Below are positions 1-5,744 of a DNA stretch of 16,134 nt, in pieces (positions within the stretch are counted from its first letter, which is position 1; each line of letters starts with the position of its first letter). Source of the DNA: an uncultured Acidobacteriota bacterium (GTDB lineage: Bacteria > Acidobacteriota > JAAYUB01); NCBI GenBank assembly GCA_937925645.1, contig CALAMB010000258.1, positions 1 to 16,134 of the forward strand, read 5' to 3'. The position numbers and the translations under genes were made by a program. Under the pieces are notes generated by a model. The model did not search any database. It was given only the letters and a program-made list of their open reading frames with translations, and was not told the origin of the DNA.

Positions 1-575
1 ACGCCCTCAAGCGGCTGCCCGGCGACCCGGCCCGCCGGAACCTCCGGCTCCACCGCCTGTACGGGCGGGCGTTGCGGGGCATCGAGCGCGCCGCGTTCCT
101 CCGGGTCATGCCGGACGTGTGGCGGGAGCTGTATCCGGAAATCGCGCCCTGCCTCCGCCGTCTGGCCGGGCGGCGGCCGCTGGGCGTCATCTCCCTGGGC
201 CTCGACTGCCTGCTCGACGGCCTCGCCGCGGCGCTGGCCGCGGACGGGGAACCGGTGCCGTTTCTCTTTCTCGCGGGAAACCGCACTGTCTGGCTGGACA
301 GCCGGTTCGCCGGCCTGGCGGCGCCGGTCCGCCACGGACCGCGGGACAAGGCGGCGGTCTTTCGGGCGGAAGCGGCTCGCCACGGCGTGCACGCGCCGCT
401 GGTCATCGGCCACAACGCCGACGAGACGGAGCTGTGCGCCATCGCCGATGCGTCCGGCGGCCTCAGCGTCGGCATCGGCGCCCACCCGGCCCTCGAGGAC
501 CAGTTCCACGTGCTTCTGCCCCGGGGGGCGTGGGGGATGCTGGACGGTTTCCTTGGCGCCTACGACACGGAGTGA
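1..575 (+). CDS. HAD-superfamily hydrolase (phosphatase-like), 5'-truncated
   Basis: The frame is open to the left edge (first full codon at 3) and stops with TGA at 573-575, so only about 190 C-terminal residues are present. Three features fit the haloacid dehalogenase fold. A hydrophobic strand ends in Ser (GVISLGLD, motif II). A Lys lies in PRDKAAVF (motif III). Further on, VIGHNADETELC has the acidic pair expected of motif IV, followed by a GIGAHPALEDQ loop like the alanine/asparagine loop after motif IV in phosphoserine-phosphatase-like HADs. The nucleophile DxD (motif I) would lie upstream, outside the window, so activity cannot be judged. Substrate is unknown. A TTG at 72 is an internal codon and not a credible start, because the frame continues in coding style before it. 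The gene converges on the AOR operon, whose terminator lies between them. Confidence 0.6.
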   Translation, partial: ALKRLPGDPARRNLRLHRLYGRALRGIERAAFLRVMPDVWRELYPEIAPCLRRLAGRRPLGVISLGLDCLLDGLAAALAADGEPVPFLFLAGNRTVWLDSRFAGLAAPVRHGPRDKAAVFRAEAARHGVHAPLVIGHNADETELCAIADASGGLSVGIGAHPALEDQFHVLLPRGAWGMLDGFLGAYDTE

Positions 576-634
576 ACCGCCGCGCGACCGGTTTGGAACT
601 ACGGCGCACCGGTCGCAGCCGGCGGGCGATCATG

Positions 635-667
635 AAAAAAAACGGGCGGCCGGTGCGGCCGCCCGTT
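635..667 (-). terminator. Rho-independent terminator of the AOR operon
   Basis: Two perfectly complementary 12-base arms (641-652 and 656-667) flank a GTG loop. On the minus strand the hairpin is followed by an uninterrupted T-run, seen as A at 635-642 on the plus strand. It begins 23 bases after the AOR stop codon at 690-692. On the plus strand the A-run precedes the hairpin, so it should not end the upstream HAD gene. Confidence 0.9.
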
Positions 668-689
668 GGATCTCGACAATCCGAACGGA

Positions 690-2867
690 TCAGCGCAGGT
701 GGCGCTCCACCACGGCCAGCACCTCGGGCAGGTCCATGCCGATCTTGCGGAGATGCTCGGGCGTGGGCACGCCTTCGGGCGTCCAGCCCTTGCGCTTGTA
801 GACGGCGTCCAGCAGGTGCTGGTACTGCTCCTCGCGATAGCGGCGCAGGATCTTGAGCTTCGTCTTGGTGCTCTTGCCGGCGGGGTCGACGCCCACCTTC
901 TCGCGGAGCTGCTGGTCGTACCGGTCCTCCCGGGACTTGTATTCCTGCGTGGTGACCGGTCCCACCATCCGGAACGGGGGGATGTCGTCAATGCGCCGTC
1001 CGCGCCCCAGCCGCATGCAGAGGACCTTCTGGAAGTTGTACACGCGCTCCGACTGGAGGATCAGCGCCTGCTTGTCCAGATTCCCGCCGGTGATGGCGTT
1101 GTAGATGTCCACGTAGTTCTGGACGTGCTCGGGAACCTTGGCCGGCTCGCTCGTCTGGGCGTTGTCGGCCGGTTCCACGTCGTTCCAGGGAAGCTTGCAC
1201 AACCCCTGCAGCCCGAACCAGGTCCGGAACATGGGGAAGTAGTGCAACGCCTCCGCCTTGTCCTCGAAAGTGGGGATCTGGTTGTTGACCATGTCCATGA
1301 AGATCAGCCAGGCCTCGTCGTGCTGGGGGCCCTTGAGGGCCATGCTGTAGCCGCCCTGCTGGGCCAGCGACTCCTTGGACACGTACTGGGAGTATTCCAA
1401 TCCCTTGCACTCGCAGCCGATGTCCTGCATGAGCTGGGGATCGGCGCCGAAATGCTCGACGAAGTACTGCTTCATCTTGCGGGTGCCCAGACCGGCGATG
1501 AGGCCGAACCCCTCGCCCCGGGCGATCTGGTGCATGAGTTCGAGCGCGGCCTTCCAGTTGCCCCACCGCATGATCAGCCCGCCGGTGCGCTCCGCGTTCA
1601 GCACGCGCTTTTCCCAGCACTCCATGATGAACGCGGTCATGGTGCCGAAGGAGATGGTGTCCAGCCCGTAGGTGTCGCAGTAGAAATTGATTTCCATGAC
1701 GGCGCGGGCGTCGAAGACGCCGATGTTGGAGCCGCAGCCGCCCACCGTCTCGTACTCGGGACCGTCCACCGTGACGCGCTGGCCCTTGTAGGGGCCGGTG
1801 CGCAACCTGAAGCCGTCGGCGGCCTTGGCGCAGGCCATGGTGCAGCCGAACCAGCAGCCGTCGGGCAGCCCGTGGGTGATCAGGTCGTAGAAGGCGTGCG
1901 AGTTGATTTTCGGCGTCTTCACGTGGCGGCCGAATTTGAAATTGTGGGTCGGGAGCAGGTCGTACTCGTCCATGATCTCCACGAGGTGGGCGGTGCCGAT
2001 CTGGCGCATCCGGCACTGCTGGTCGTCGAGGGCGATGATCTCCTTGTGGAGCTTCAGGCCGGTTTGCTGCAGCTTGTCCAGGTCGACGGGGTTGTTGGAT
2101 TTGCCGGACAGGCCCGAATACTTGACGACGACCGCCTTGATCTTCTTGTCGCGCAGCACCGTGCCGATGCCCCCGCGGCCGGCCTGCTTCAGCCGGGACA
2201 CCTTGCGGCGCCGGTCATAGAAGGAGAAGTTCAGGCAGCCGATGAGGGCGTGCTCGGCGCCGCGGCCGGCGCTCACCGTGGAGATGTGCATTTTCTCCAG
2301 CTCATTGGCGGCGAACAGCTCCACCATCTGCTCGGCCAGGATGTGGCTGTCCACCGCCTCGCCGGGCGCCTCGAAAATCCGGACCAGGCCCTGGTTGCCG
2401 TCGACGTACACGATGACGTCGCGCTCGGCCTTGCCCTGGATCTCGATAGCATCGAAGCCGGAAAACTTCAGGTAGGGGCCGAAATAGCCGCCCACGTTGC
2501 TGTCGATGGGGATGTCGGTGAGCGGGGAGATGGACACCACCAGCGATTTGCCCGAGCCCGGGTAGTTGGTGTTGCCGCAGATGGGCCCCATGGCGATGTT
2601 GATTTCGTTCTCGGGGTCGTTCCAGCGGGTGGTGTCGCTGATCGCGTCCCAGAGGAGTTTCAGGCCGAAGCCCTTGCCCCCGGTGAACTTCTGTTTCATC
2701 TCCTCGGATACCGCTTTCTCCTTGATCTCGTTCGACGACACGTTCACGTACAGGGTGCGCATGTTGTAGCCGCGCACCACCGGCCGTAGCTCGTAGCGGA
2801 ATTCCTTGAGCAGGACGTGCCGGGCCTTCAGGGCGTCGACGTCCACGTGGATCTTGGTGTTTTTCAT
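690..2867 (-). CDS. Tungsten/molybdenum aldehyde:ferredoxin oxidoreductase family catalytic subunit
   Basis: This 725-residue protein belongs to the AOR family, whose members oxidise aldehydes to carboxylates (or run related low-potential reactions) at a W- or Mo-bispterin centre, passing electrons through one [4Fe-4S] cluster. The AOR N-terminal domain starts near residue 36 (MRTLYVNV, then FTGGKGFG at 61-68). PGSGKSLVVSISPLT (103-117) and GGYFGPYLKFSGFDAIEIQGKA (split at 126-147) are the pterin-binding signature region. Cluster cysteines are C338, C342, C346 and the distal C557. The C-terminal region holds the usual RGW-type ending (KGWTPEGVPT, 693-702). The ATG at 2867 is chosen because GAGGAG (2876-2881) lies 8 bases upstream, inside the last codons of the ferredoxin gene. 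The frame stays open further upstream, but that stretch overlaps the ferredoxin and is not coding-like. The first 35 residues extend beyond the usual AOR start. Substrate is not predictable; BamB-type and WOR5-type relatives also pair with polyferredoxins. Confidence 0.9.
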   Translation of the reverse strand: MKNTKIHVDVDALKARHVLLKEFRYELRPVVRGYNMRTLYVNVSSNEIKEKAVSEEMKQKFTGGKGFGLKLLWDAISDTTRWNDPENEINIAMGPICGNTNYPGSGKSLVVSISPLTDIPIDSNVGGYFGPYLKFSGFDAIEIQGKAERDVIVYVDGNQGLVRIFEAPGEAVDSHILAEQMVELFAANELEKMHISTVSAGRGAEHALIGCLNFSFYDRRRKVSRLKQAGRGGIGTVLRDKKIKAVVVKYSGLSGKSNNPVDLDKLQQTGLKLHKEIIALDDQQCRMRQIGTAHLVEIMDEYDLLPTHNFKFGRHVKTPKINSHAFYDLITHGLPDGCWFGCTMACAKAADGFRLRTGPYKGQRVTVDGPEYETVGGCGSNIGVFDARAVMEINFYCDTYGLDTISFGTMTAFIMECWEKRVLNAERTGGLIMRWGNWKAALELMHQIARGEGFGLIAGLGTRKMKQYFVEHFGADPQLMQDIGCECKGLEYSQYVSKESLAQQGGYSMALKGPQHDEAWLIFMDMVNNQIPTFEDKAEALHYFPMFRTWFGLQGLCKLPWNDVEPADNAQTSEPAKVPEHVQNYVDIYNAITGGNLDKQALILQSERVYNFQKVLCMRLGRGRRIDDIPPFRMVGPVTTQEYKSREDRYDQQLREKVGVDPAGKSTKTKLKILRRYREEQYQHLLDAVYKRKGWTPEGVPTPEHLRKIGMDLPEVLAVVERHLR

Positions 2868-2872
2868 GGTCG

Positions 2873-3265
2873 CTACTCCTCGGTCACGATCTCGATCGCC
2901 TGGGTGGGGCAGCCCTTGACGCACACGCCACAGGCCACGCACTTGAACGGATTCTCCAGCCCGTCGCACCGCCGCATGGCGTCGATGGGGCAGACCGCCA
3001 CGCAGGCGAAGCAGCCGATGCACAGCTTCTTGTTGATCATCACCACCCCCTGCCGGTTGATGGAGATGGCCTGGGTGGGGCACTCATCGACGCATTTCCG
3101 GTACTTCTGGTCGCAGACCACCAGATGGAACCCGCCGTCGGGAAGGGCGACAACCTGGATGGCCGATTTGGCGGGATTGTCTTCTTTGAAGAACGCCATG
3201 GCGCAGGCCGTCATGCACTGGTTGCAGCCGATGCATTTCTCATCGTACGTTTTGAGATACTTCAT
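2873..3265 (-). CDS. Polyferredoxin electron-transfer subunit of the AOR (multi-[4Fe-4S])
   Basis: This 130-residue protein has 16 cysteines and is probably the electron-transfer partner of the adjacent AOR. Motifs in order are C11-x2-C14-x2-C17-x3-C21, a degenerate C51-x6-C58-x3-C62-P, C82-x2-C85-x2-C88-x3-C92-P and C109-x2-C112-x2-C115-x3-C119-P. C100 stands outside any motif. Sixteen cysteines would suffice for four [4Fe-4S] clusters, as in HycB/DmsB-like and AOR small subunits. The start ATG at 3265 has a GGAGG (3276-3280) ten bases upstream. A GTG at 3295 in the same frame lies at the expected transcription start and has no ribosome site, so it is rejected. The stop codon is 5 bases from the AOR start and its last two Glu codons form the AOR ribosome-binding site, so translation of the two is probably coupled. 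Confidence 0.88.
   Translation of the reverse strand: MKYLKTYDEKCIGCNQCMTACAMAFFKEDNPAKSAIQVVALPDGGFHLVVCDQKYRKCVDECPTQAISINRQGVVMINKKLCIGCFACVAVCPIDAMRRCDGLENPFKCVACGVCVKGCPTQAIEIVTEE
2876..2881 (-). promoter_or_regulatory. Ribosome-binding site of the AOR gene inside the ferredoxin stop region
   Basis: GAGGAG on the minus strand doubles as the final Glu-Glu codons of the ferredoxin and sits 8 bases before the AOR ATG at 2867. It fixes that start and suggests translational coupling of the two subunits. Confidence 0.75.
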
Positions 3266-3298
3266 GGGGGCAAAACCTCCATTTTTTAATGACACTTG

Positions 3299-3327
3299 AT
3301 AATATCGACCGGGGTGTAATAAGTCAA
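3299..3327 (-). promoter_or_regulatory. Sigma70-type promoter of the polyferredoxin-AOR operon
   Basis: On the minus strand TTGACT (3322-3327) is separated by 17 bases from TATTAT (3299-3304). This is five of six consensus bases at each element. The predicted transcript starts near 3292, giving a leader of about 27 bases that includes the GGAGG at 3276-3280. No clear operator palindrome was seen around it. Confidence 0.75.
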
Positions 3328-3342
3328 CGGGATTTCAACCTA

Positions 3343-3372
3343 TTGCGCCGACGAACGGCCGGCGGTTATAAT
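3343..3372 (+). promoter_or_regulatory. Sigma70-type promoter of the ThiS/MoaD-like gene
   Basis: TTGCGC (3343-3348) lies 18 bases before a perfect TATAAT (3367-3372), with transcription expected from about 3379 and translation from 3404. It is back to back with the AOR operon promoter; the two -35 elements are only 15 bases apart, so one bound regulator could affect both. Confidence 0.65.
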
Positions 3373-3403
3373 CAGCGCGACAGGATGATCGTGAGGTGGC
3401 GGC

Positions 3404-3607
3404 ATGCGGCTGGTCATCAACAATCGAGATACCGAGCTGGCGGGCGACCAGTTGACCGTCCGCCAGATGTTGCAGCAGATGAAGTACACCTTCCCGCTGA
3501 TCTTCGTCCGGGTGAACGGCGAGGTGATCCAGAAAGACCGCTACGACTCGTTTGTGATCCGCGCCGGGGACCGCGTGGACGCCATCCACCTGATGGGCGG
3601 GGGATAG
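3404..3607 (+). CDS. ThiS/MoaD-like ubiquitin-fold sulfur carrier protein
   Basis: This 67-residue protein ends in Gly-Gly-Gly, the C-terminal tail that is adenylated and thiocarboxylated in ThiS and MoaD sulfur carriers. The core VRVNGEVI (35-42) and AGDRVDAIHLMGGG (54-67) match the beta-grasp pattern of these families. The length is typical of ThiS, slightly short for MoaD. The ATG at 3404 follows a GAGGTGG ribosome site. ThiS acts in thiazole synthesis and MoaD in building the dithiolene of molybdopterin or tungstopterin. No thiamin gene is nearby, and its divergent neighbour is a pterin-dependent AOR, so a role in W/Mo-cofactor supply is the better inference. The activating E1-like protein (MoeB/ThiF) is not in the window. 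Confidence 0.82.
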   Translation: MRLVINNRDTELAGDQLTVRQMLQQMKYTFPLIFVRVNGEVIQKDRYDSFVIRAGDRVDAIHLMGGG

Positions 3608-3637
3608 GGCGGCGTCGCTCCCGCCTGCCGCACCACT

Positions 3638-3655
3638 GGCCCGTTCCGGGTTTTC
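3638..3655 (+). terminator. Weak possible terminator of the sulfur-carrier gene
   Basis: A four-pair CCCG/CGGG stem (3640-3643 with 3647-3650), extendable by two G-T pairs, with a three-base loop is followed by TTTTC (3651-3655). It lies 30 bases after the stop codon. The stem is short, so efficiency is doubtful. Confidence 0.35.
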
Positions 3656-5470
3656 TCAGCGCCGGCCGGCCGCCGCCGGTGGGAACTGAATCGGCGGACC
3701 GTTCCGATCCAGACACTCTCTGACATCGAGGATGGAAATGCCTGCCGCCAGCACCAGGCGCACGCAGTCCTCGGGAATTTTGCCGGTCAGGTACTCCCGG
3801 ACGGTGTCCCGTTGCGGCTGGGTGGGCGCCAGGCCCAGGTTGCGGTTGAGGCGCTCAATTTTCTCTTCGTCCAAACCCCGGCTGATGGCAGCGGCCAGGT
3901 CGTCGCCCGACAGGCCGGCCTGGATCCAGAACCGGACCAGGCGCTCGGCGCGGTCCACCGCGTTTGGCGTCGGCTGGAGGCGAAAGTCGATGGGCCGGCA
4001 GGGCGTCTGGCGGTGGATATCCGCGGCGGCCCGCACGGCATCCGGACAGTCGGGCAGCTCCGTGGCGGAGTCGTAGAACCGCCGGGCCCGGTCGCGCTCG
4101 CCGGCGACATCCCACAACTGGCCCGCCAGGAGCAGGCCGTCGGCCCAGGCCTGGTCAGGCAACGCCGCGCGGAGCGTCTCCGGGCGGTCGGTGAAGTCCC
4201 GGATCGCGGCCAGCGCGTCCGCCGGCCGGTCGTCGCCCGCCAGAACCCGGGCCAGCATGAGCCGTCCCAGGGGCGACAGATCGGTGCGGCCCTCCAGCAT
4301 CCGCACGCCGTCGGCGAAGAGGCCGGGGGCCAGAATTTCCTCCCGGAATGTCCGCCAGACCTCGTACTCGGTCACGGTGAGCTGCTTCAGGCCGGCGCCC
4401 CACCGGGACCACAGCTCCGTCAGCGGAGCGCCGAAATAGGCGGGCATGTCCTGTTCGAGATTCTGGCCGCGCTTCCAGAAGTCCAGATACTTCTCCCAGC
4501 CGACCTGATCCACCAGATACGCCGTGAACGAGCTTACCAGATCGAACGCCCACAGGTCGTGCCGGTAGATATCGATCCGTTCCATCTCGGCCAGCTTCGG
4601 CAGGCCCCGGGTCTGGGCGATCTGAGCCGCCGGCCGATGCCATCGTTCCGGTTGCGCCCGCCGGTTGAGATACTCGGTGAATCCTTCGGTGATCAGAAAC
4701 GACGGGTAATTGCGCCGGTTGATCCGCCAGGTCATCAGGTGCATGAACTCGTGGCGCAGGCGGGTCTCCGGCCACCCATGGATGATCTGTTCCTGGAGAT
4801 AGATGAACGTGTGGGGGGCGTCGGGCTGCATGCGGCGGAAAAGCGTTTCGGTGGGATAATAGTAGAAATGGATCTGGGGATCCTCCGGCAGGTTGAATTC
4901 GCGGCAGAAGGATTGCACGATGGCCGTATACTCGGATTGCAGCCGGTCCACGACCGGTTCGATGTCAGCCCCGTCGGGATAATGGAAGATGATCCGGGGA
5001 GTCGGCCGCGTCCGCCAGCCGGCGAGCTCCTTTTCCAGCGATATCTTGGCATGGTAATCCTCGATCTGCCGAAGTTGCGCCGCGGGCAGCCTGGGCAGCC
5101 GGCGCGCCTGGGCAAACCAGCGGAGCGCGGCCTGGTAGTTGCCGTAATTGTAGTCGATCAAGCCCAGCATGGTGAACGTTCGGGCCATGACCGTCGCGGT
5201 GACGGCGCCTTCGAGAGATCTGGTGAGGATCGTGTACGCCTGCATGTAGTCGCGTTTCTCGAACAGGACCATGCCCAGCGCGTAGTGCGACGCGGGGCCG
5301 GGCTCCCGCTCCGCCCATTGCGCGGCCAGATCCTCCGCCTCCGTCAGGCGGTGCTCCCGGATCAGCTGGATGATCTGGTCGTTGAGACCTCGGTCCGTCC
5401 CCGCCTGTTGGGCCCAACCGGCGGCGACAAGAACCGCCATCAGTATTCCGATTCCCGCCAGTCGTGACAT
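3656..5470 (-). CDS. Secreted TPR-containing HExxH metallopeptidase-like protein (peptidase MA/gluzincin-like)
   Basis: The 604-residue product begins with a signal peptide (hydrophobic core at 5-18, likely cleaved after GWA at 20). Helical TPR-like repeats cover about 25-150, including a NYGNYQAALRWFAQA unit (108-122). Residues 158-370 look like a gluzincin peptidase domain: the zinc motif HEFMH at 240-244 and a downstream ITEGFTEYL (260-268) whose E262 would be the third zinc ligand. The C-terminal part (about 375-604) is again helical and repeat-like. The ATG at 5470 has GGAGG six bases upstream and an extended -10 promoter behind it. The peptide substrate is unknown. With all zinc-site residues present it is probably an active periplasmic or membrane-associated peptidase, but similar TPR-peptidase proteins are largely uncharacterised. 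Confidence 0.8.
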   Translation of the reverse strand: MSRLAGIGILMAVLVAAGWAQQAGTDRGLNDQIIQLIREHRLTEAEDLAAQWAEREPGPASHYALGMVLFEKRDYMQAYTILTRSLEGAVTATVMARTFTMLGLIDYNYGNYQAALRWFAQARRLPRLPAAQLRQIEDYHAKISLEKELAGWRTRPTPRIIFHYPDGADIEPVVDRLQSEYTAIVQSFCREFNLPEDPQIHFYYYPTETLFRRMQPDAPHTFIYLQEQIIHGWPETRLRHEFMHLMTWRINRRNYPSFLITEGFTEYLNRRAQPERWHRPAAQIAQTRGLPKLAEMERIDIYRHDLWAFDLVSSFTAYLVDQVGWEKYLDFWKRGQNLEQDMPAYFGAPLTELWSRWGAGLKQLTVTEYEVWRTFREEILAPGLFADGVRMLEGRTDLSPLGRLMLARVLAGDDRPADALAAIRDFTDRPETLRAALPDQAWADGLLLAGQLWDVAGERDRARRFYDSATELPDCPDAVRAAADIHRQTPCRPIDFRLQPTPNAVDRAERLVRFWIQAGLSGDDLAAAISRGLDEEKIERLNRNLGLAPTQPQRDTVREYLTGKIPEDCVRLVLAAGISILDVRECLDRNGPPIQFPPAAAGRR

Positions 5471-5498
5471 GCGTCACCTCCATGATACAAAAGGGGTC

Positions 5499-5507
5499 AG
5501 TATAGCA
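5499..5507 (-). promoter_or_regulatory. Extended -10 promoter of the TPR-metallopeptidase gene
   Basis: On the minus strand TGC precedes TATACT (5499-5504), the TGn-TATAAT arrangement of extended -10 promoters. No good -35 is seen 17 bases upstream. A leader of roughly 20 bases would contain the GGAGG ribosome site. Confidence 0.55.
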
Positions 5508-5678
5508 CAGGCCCGCCCGCTTTGAGCGTGGGGCTCGCGCGAAACACCGCCGGGCTTCGTCCCGTCGTCGATGGCGCCCCGGCGGGTACCGCCCGGCCCT
5601 CATTTGCCGTGCGGGCGCATGTCGCCGGAGGGGATGCCACGGCCGCGGTCCGGGGCTGAAGATATTCCGTCCTTGACA
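5508..5678. other. Intergenic stretch between divergent promoters, nothing recognised
   Basis: This GC-rich sequence lies between the divergent promoters of the metallopeptidase and the radical SAM gene. The downstream gene's frame stays open through part of it (from 5571), but the translation is Pro/Arg-rich, has no ribosome site and precedes the predicted promoter. I see no convincing operator, small RNA or terminator. Confidence 0.4.
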
Positions 5679-5707
5679 TTGATTTGTCGAATATGTTCCG
5701 TTAGAAT
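5679..5707 (+). promoter_or_regulatory. Sigma70-type promoter of the radical SAM gene
   Basis: TTGATT (5679-5684), 17-base spacer, TAGAAT (5702-5707). An overlapping TTGACA at 5673-5678 matches the -35 consensus better but is spaced 23 bases from the -10. Transcription would start near 5714, which rules out the in-frame ATG at 5706 and favours the ATG at 5745. Confidence 0.6.
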
Positions 5708-5744
5708 GACGCCGAATTTCACGGAGGTTCTGGTCGCGAGCGCC

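Noticed and set aside
666..2789. Long plus-strand open frame opposite the AOR gene
   Set aside because: It is antisense to a gene with unmistakable AOR motifs, and its translation is rich in His, Val, Ala and Leu with no recognisable domain; a GC-rich shadow.
690..2867. Naming the AOR gene as benzoyl-CoA reductase BamB
   Set aside because: BamB is in this family and also pairs with ferredoxin-like subunits, but none of the other Bam genes are nearby and the clade cannot be settled by eye.
3266..3295. Upstream GTG start for the ferredoxin at 3295
   Set aside because: It falls at the predicted transcription start, has no ribosome site, and the GGAGG lies downstream of it.
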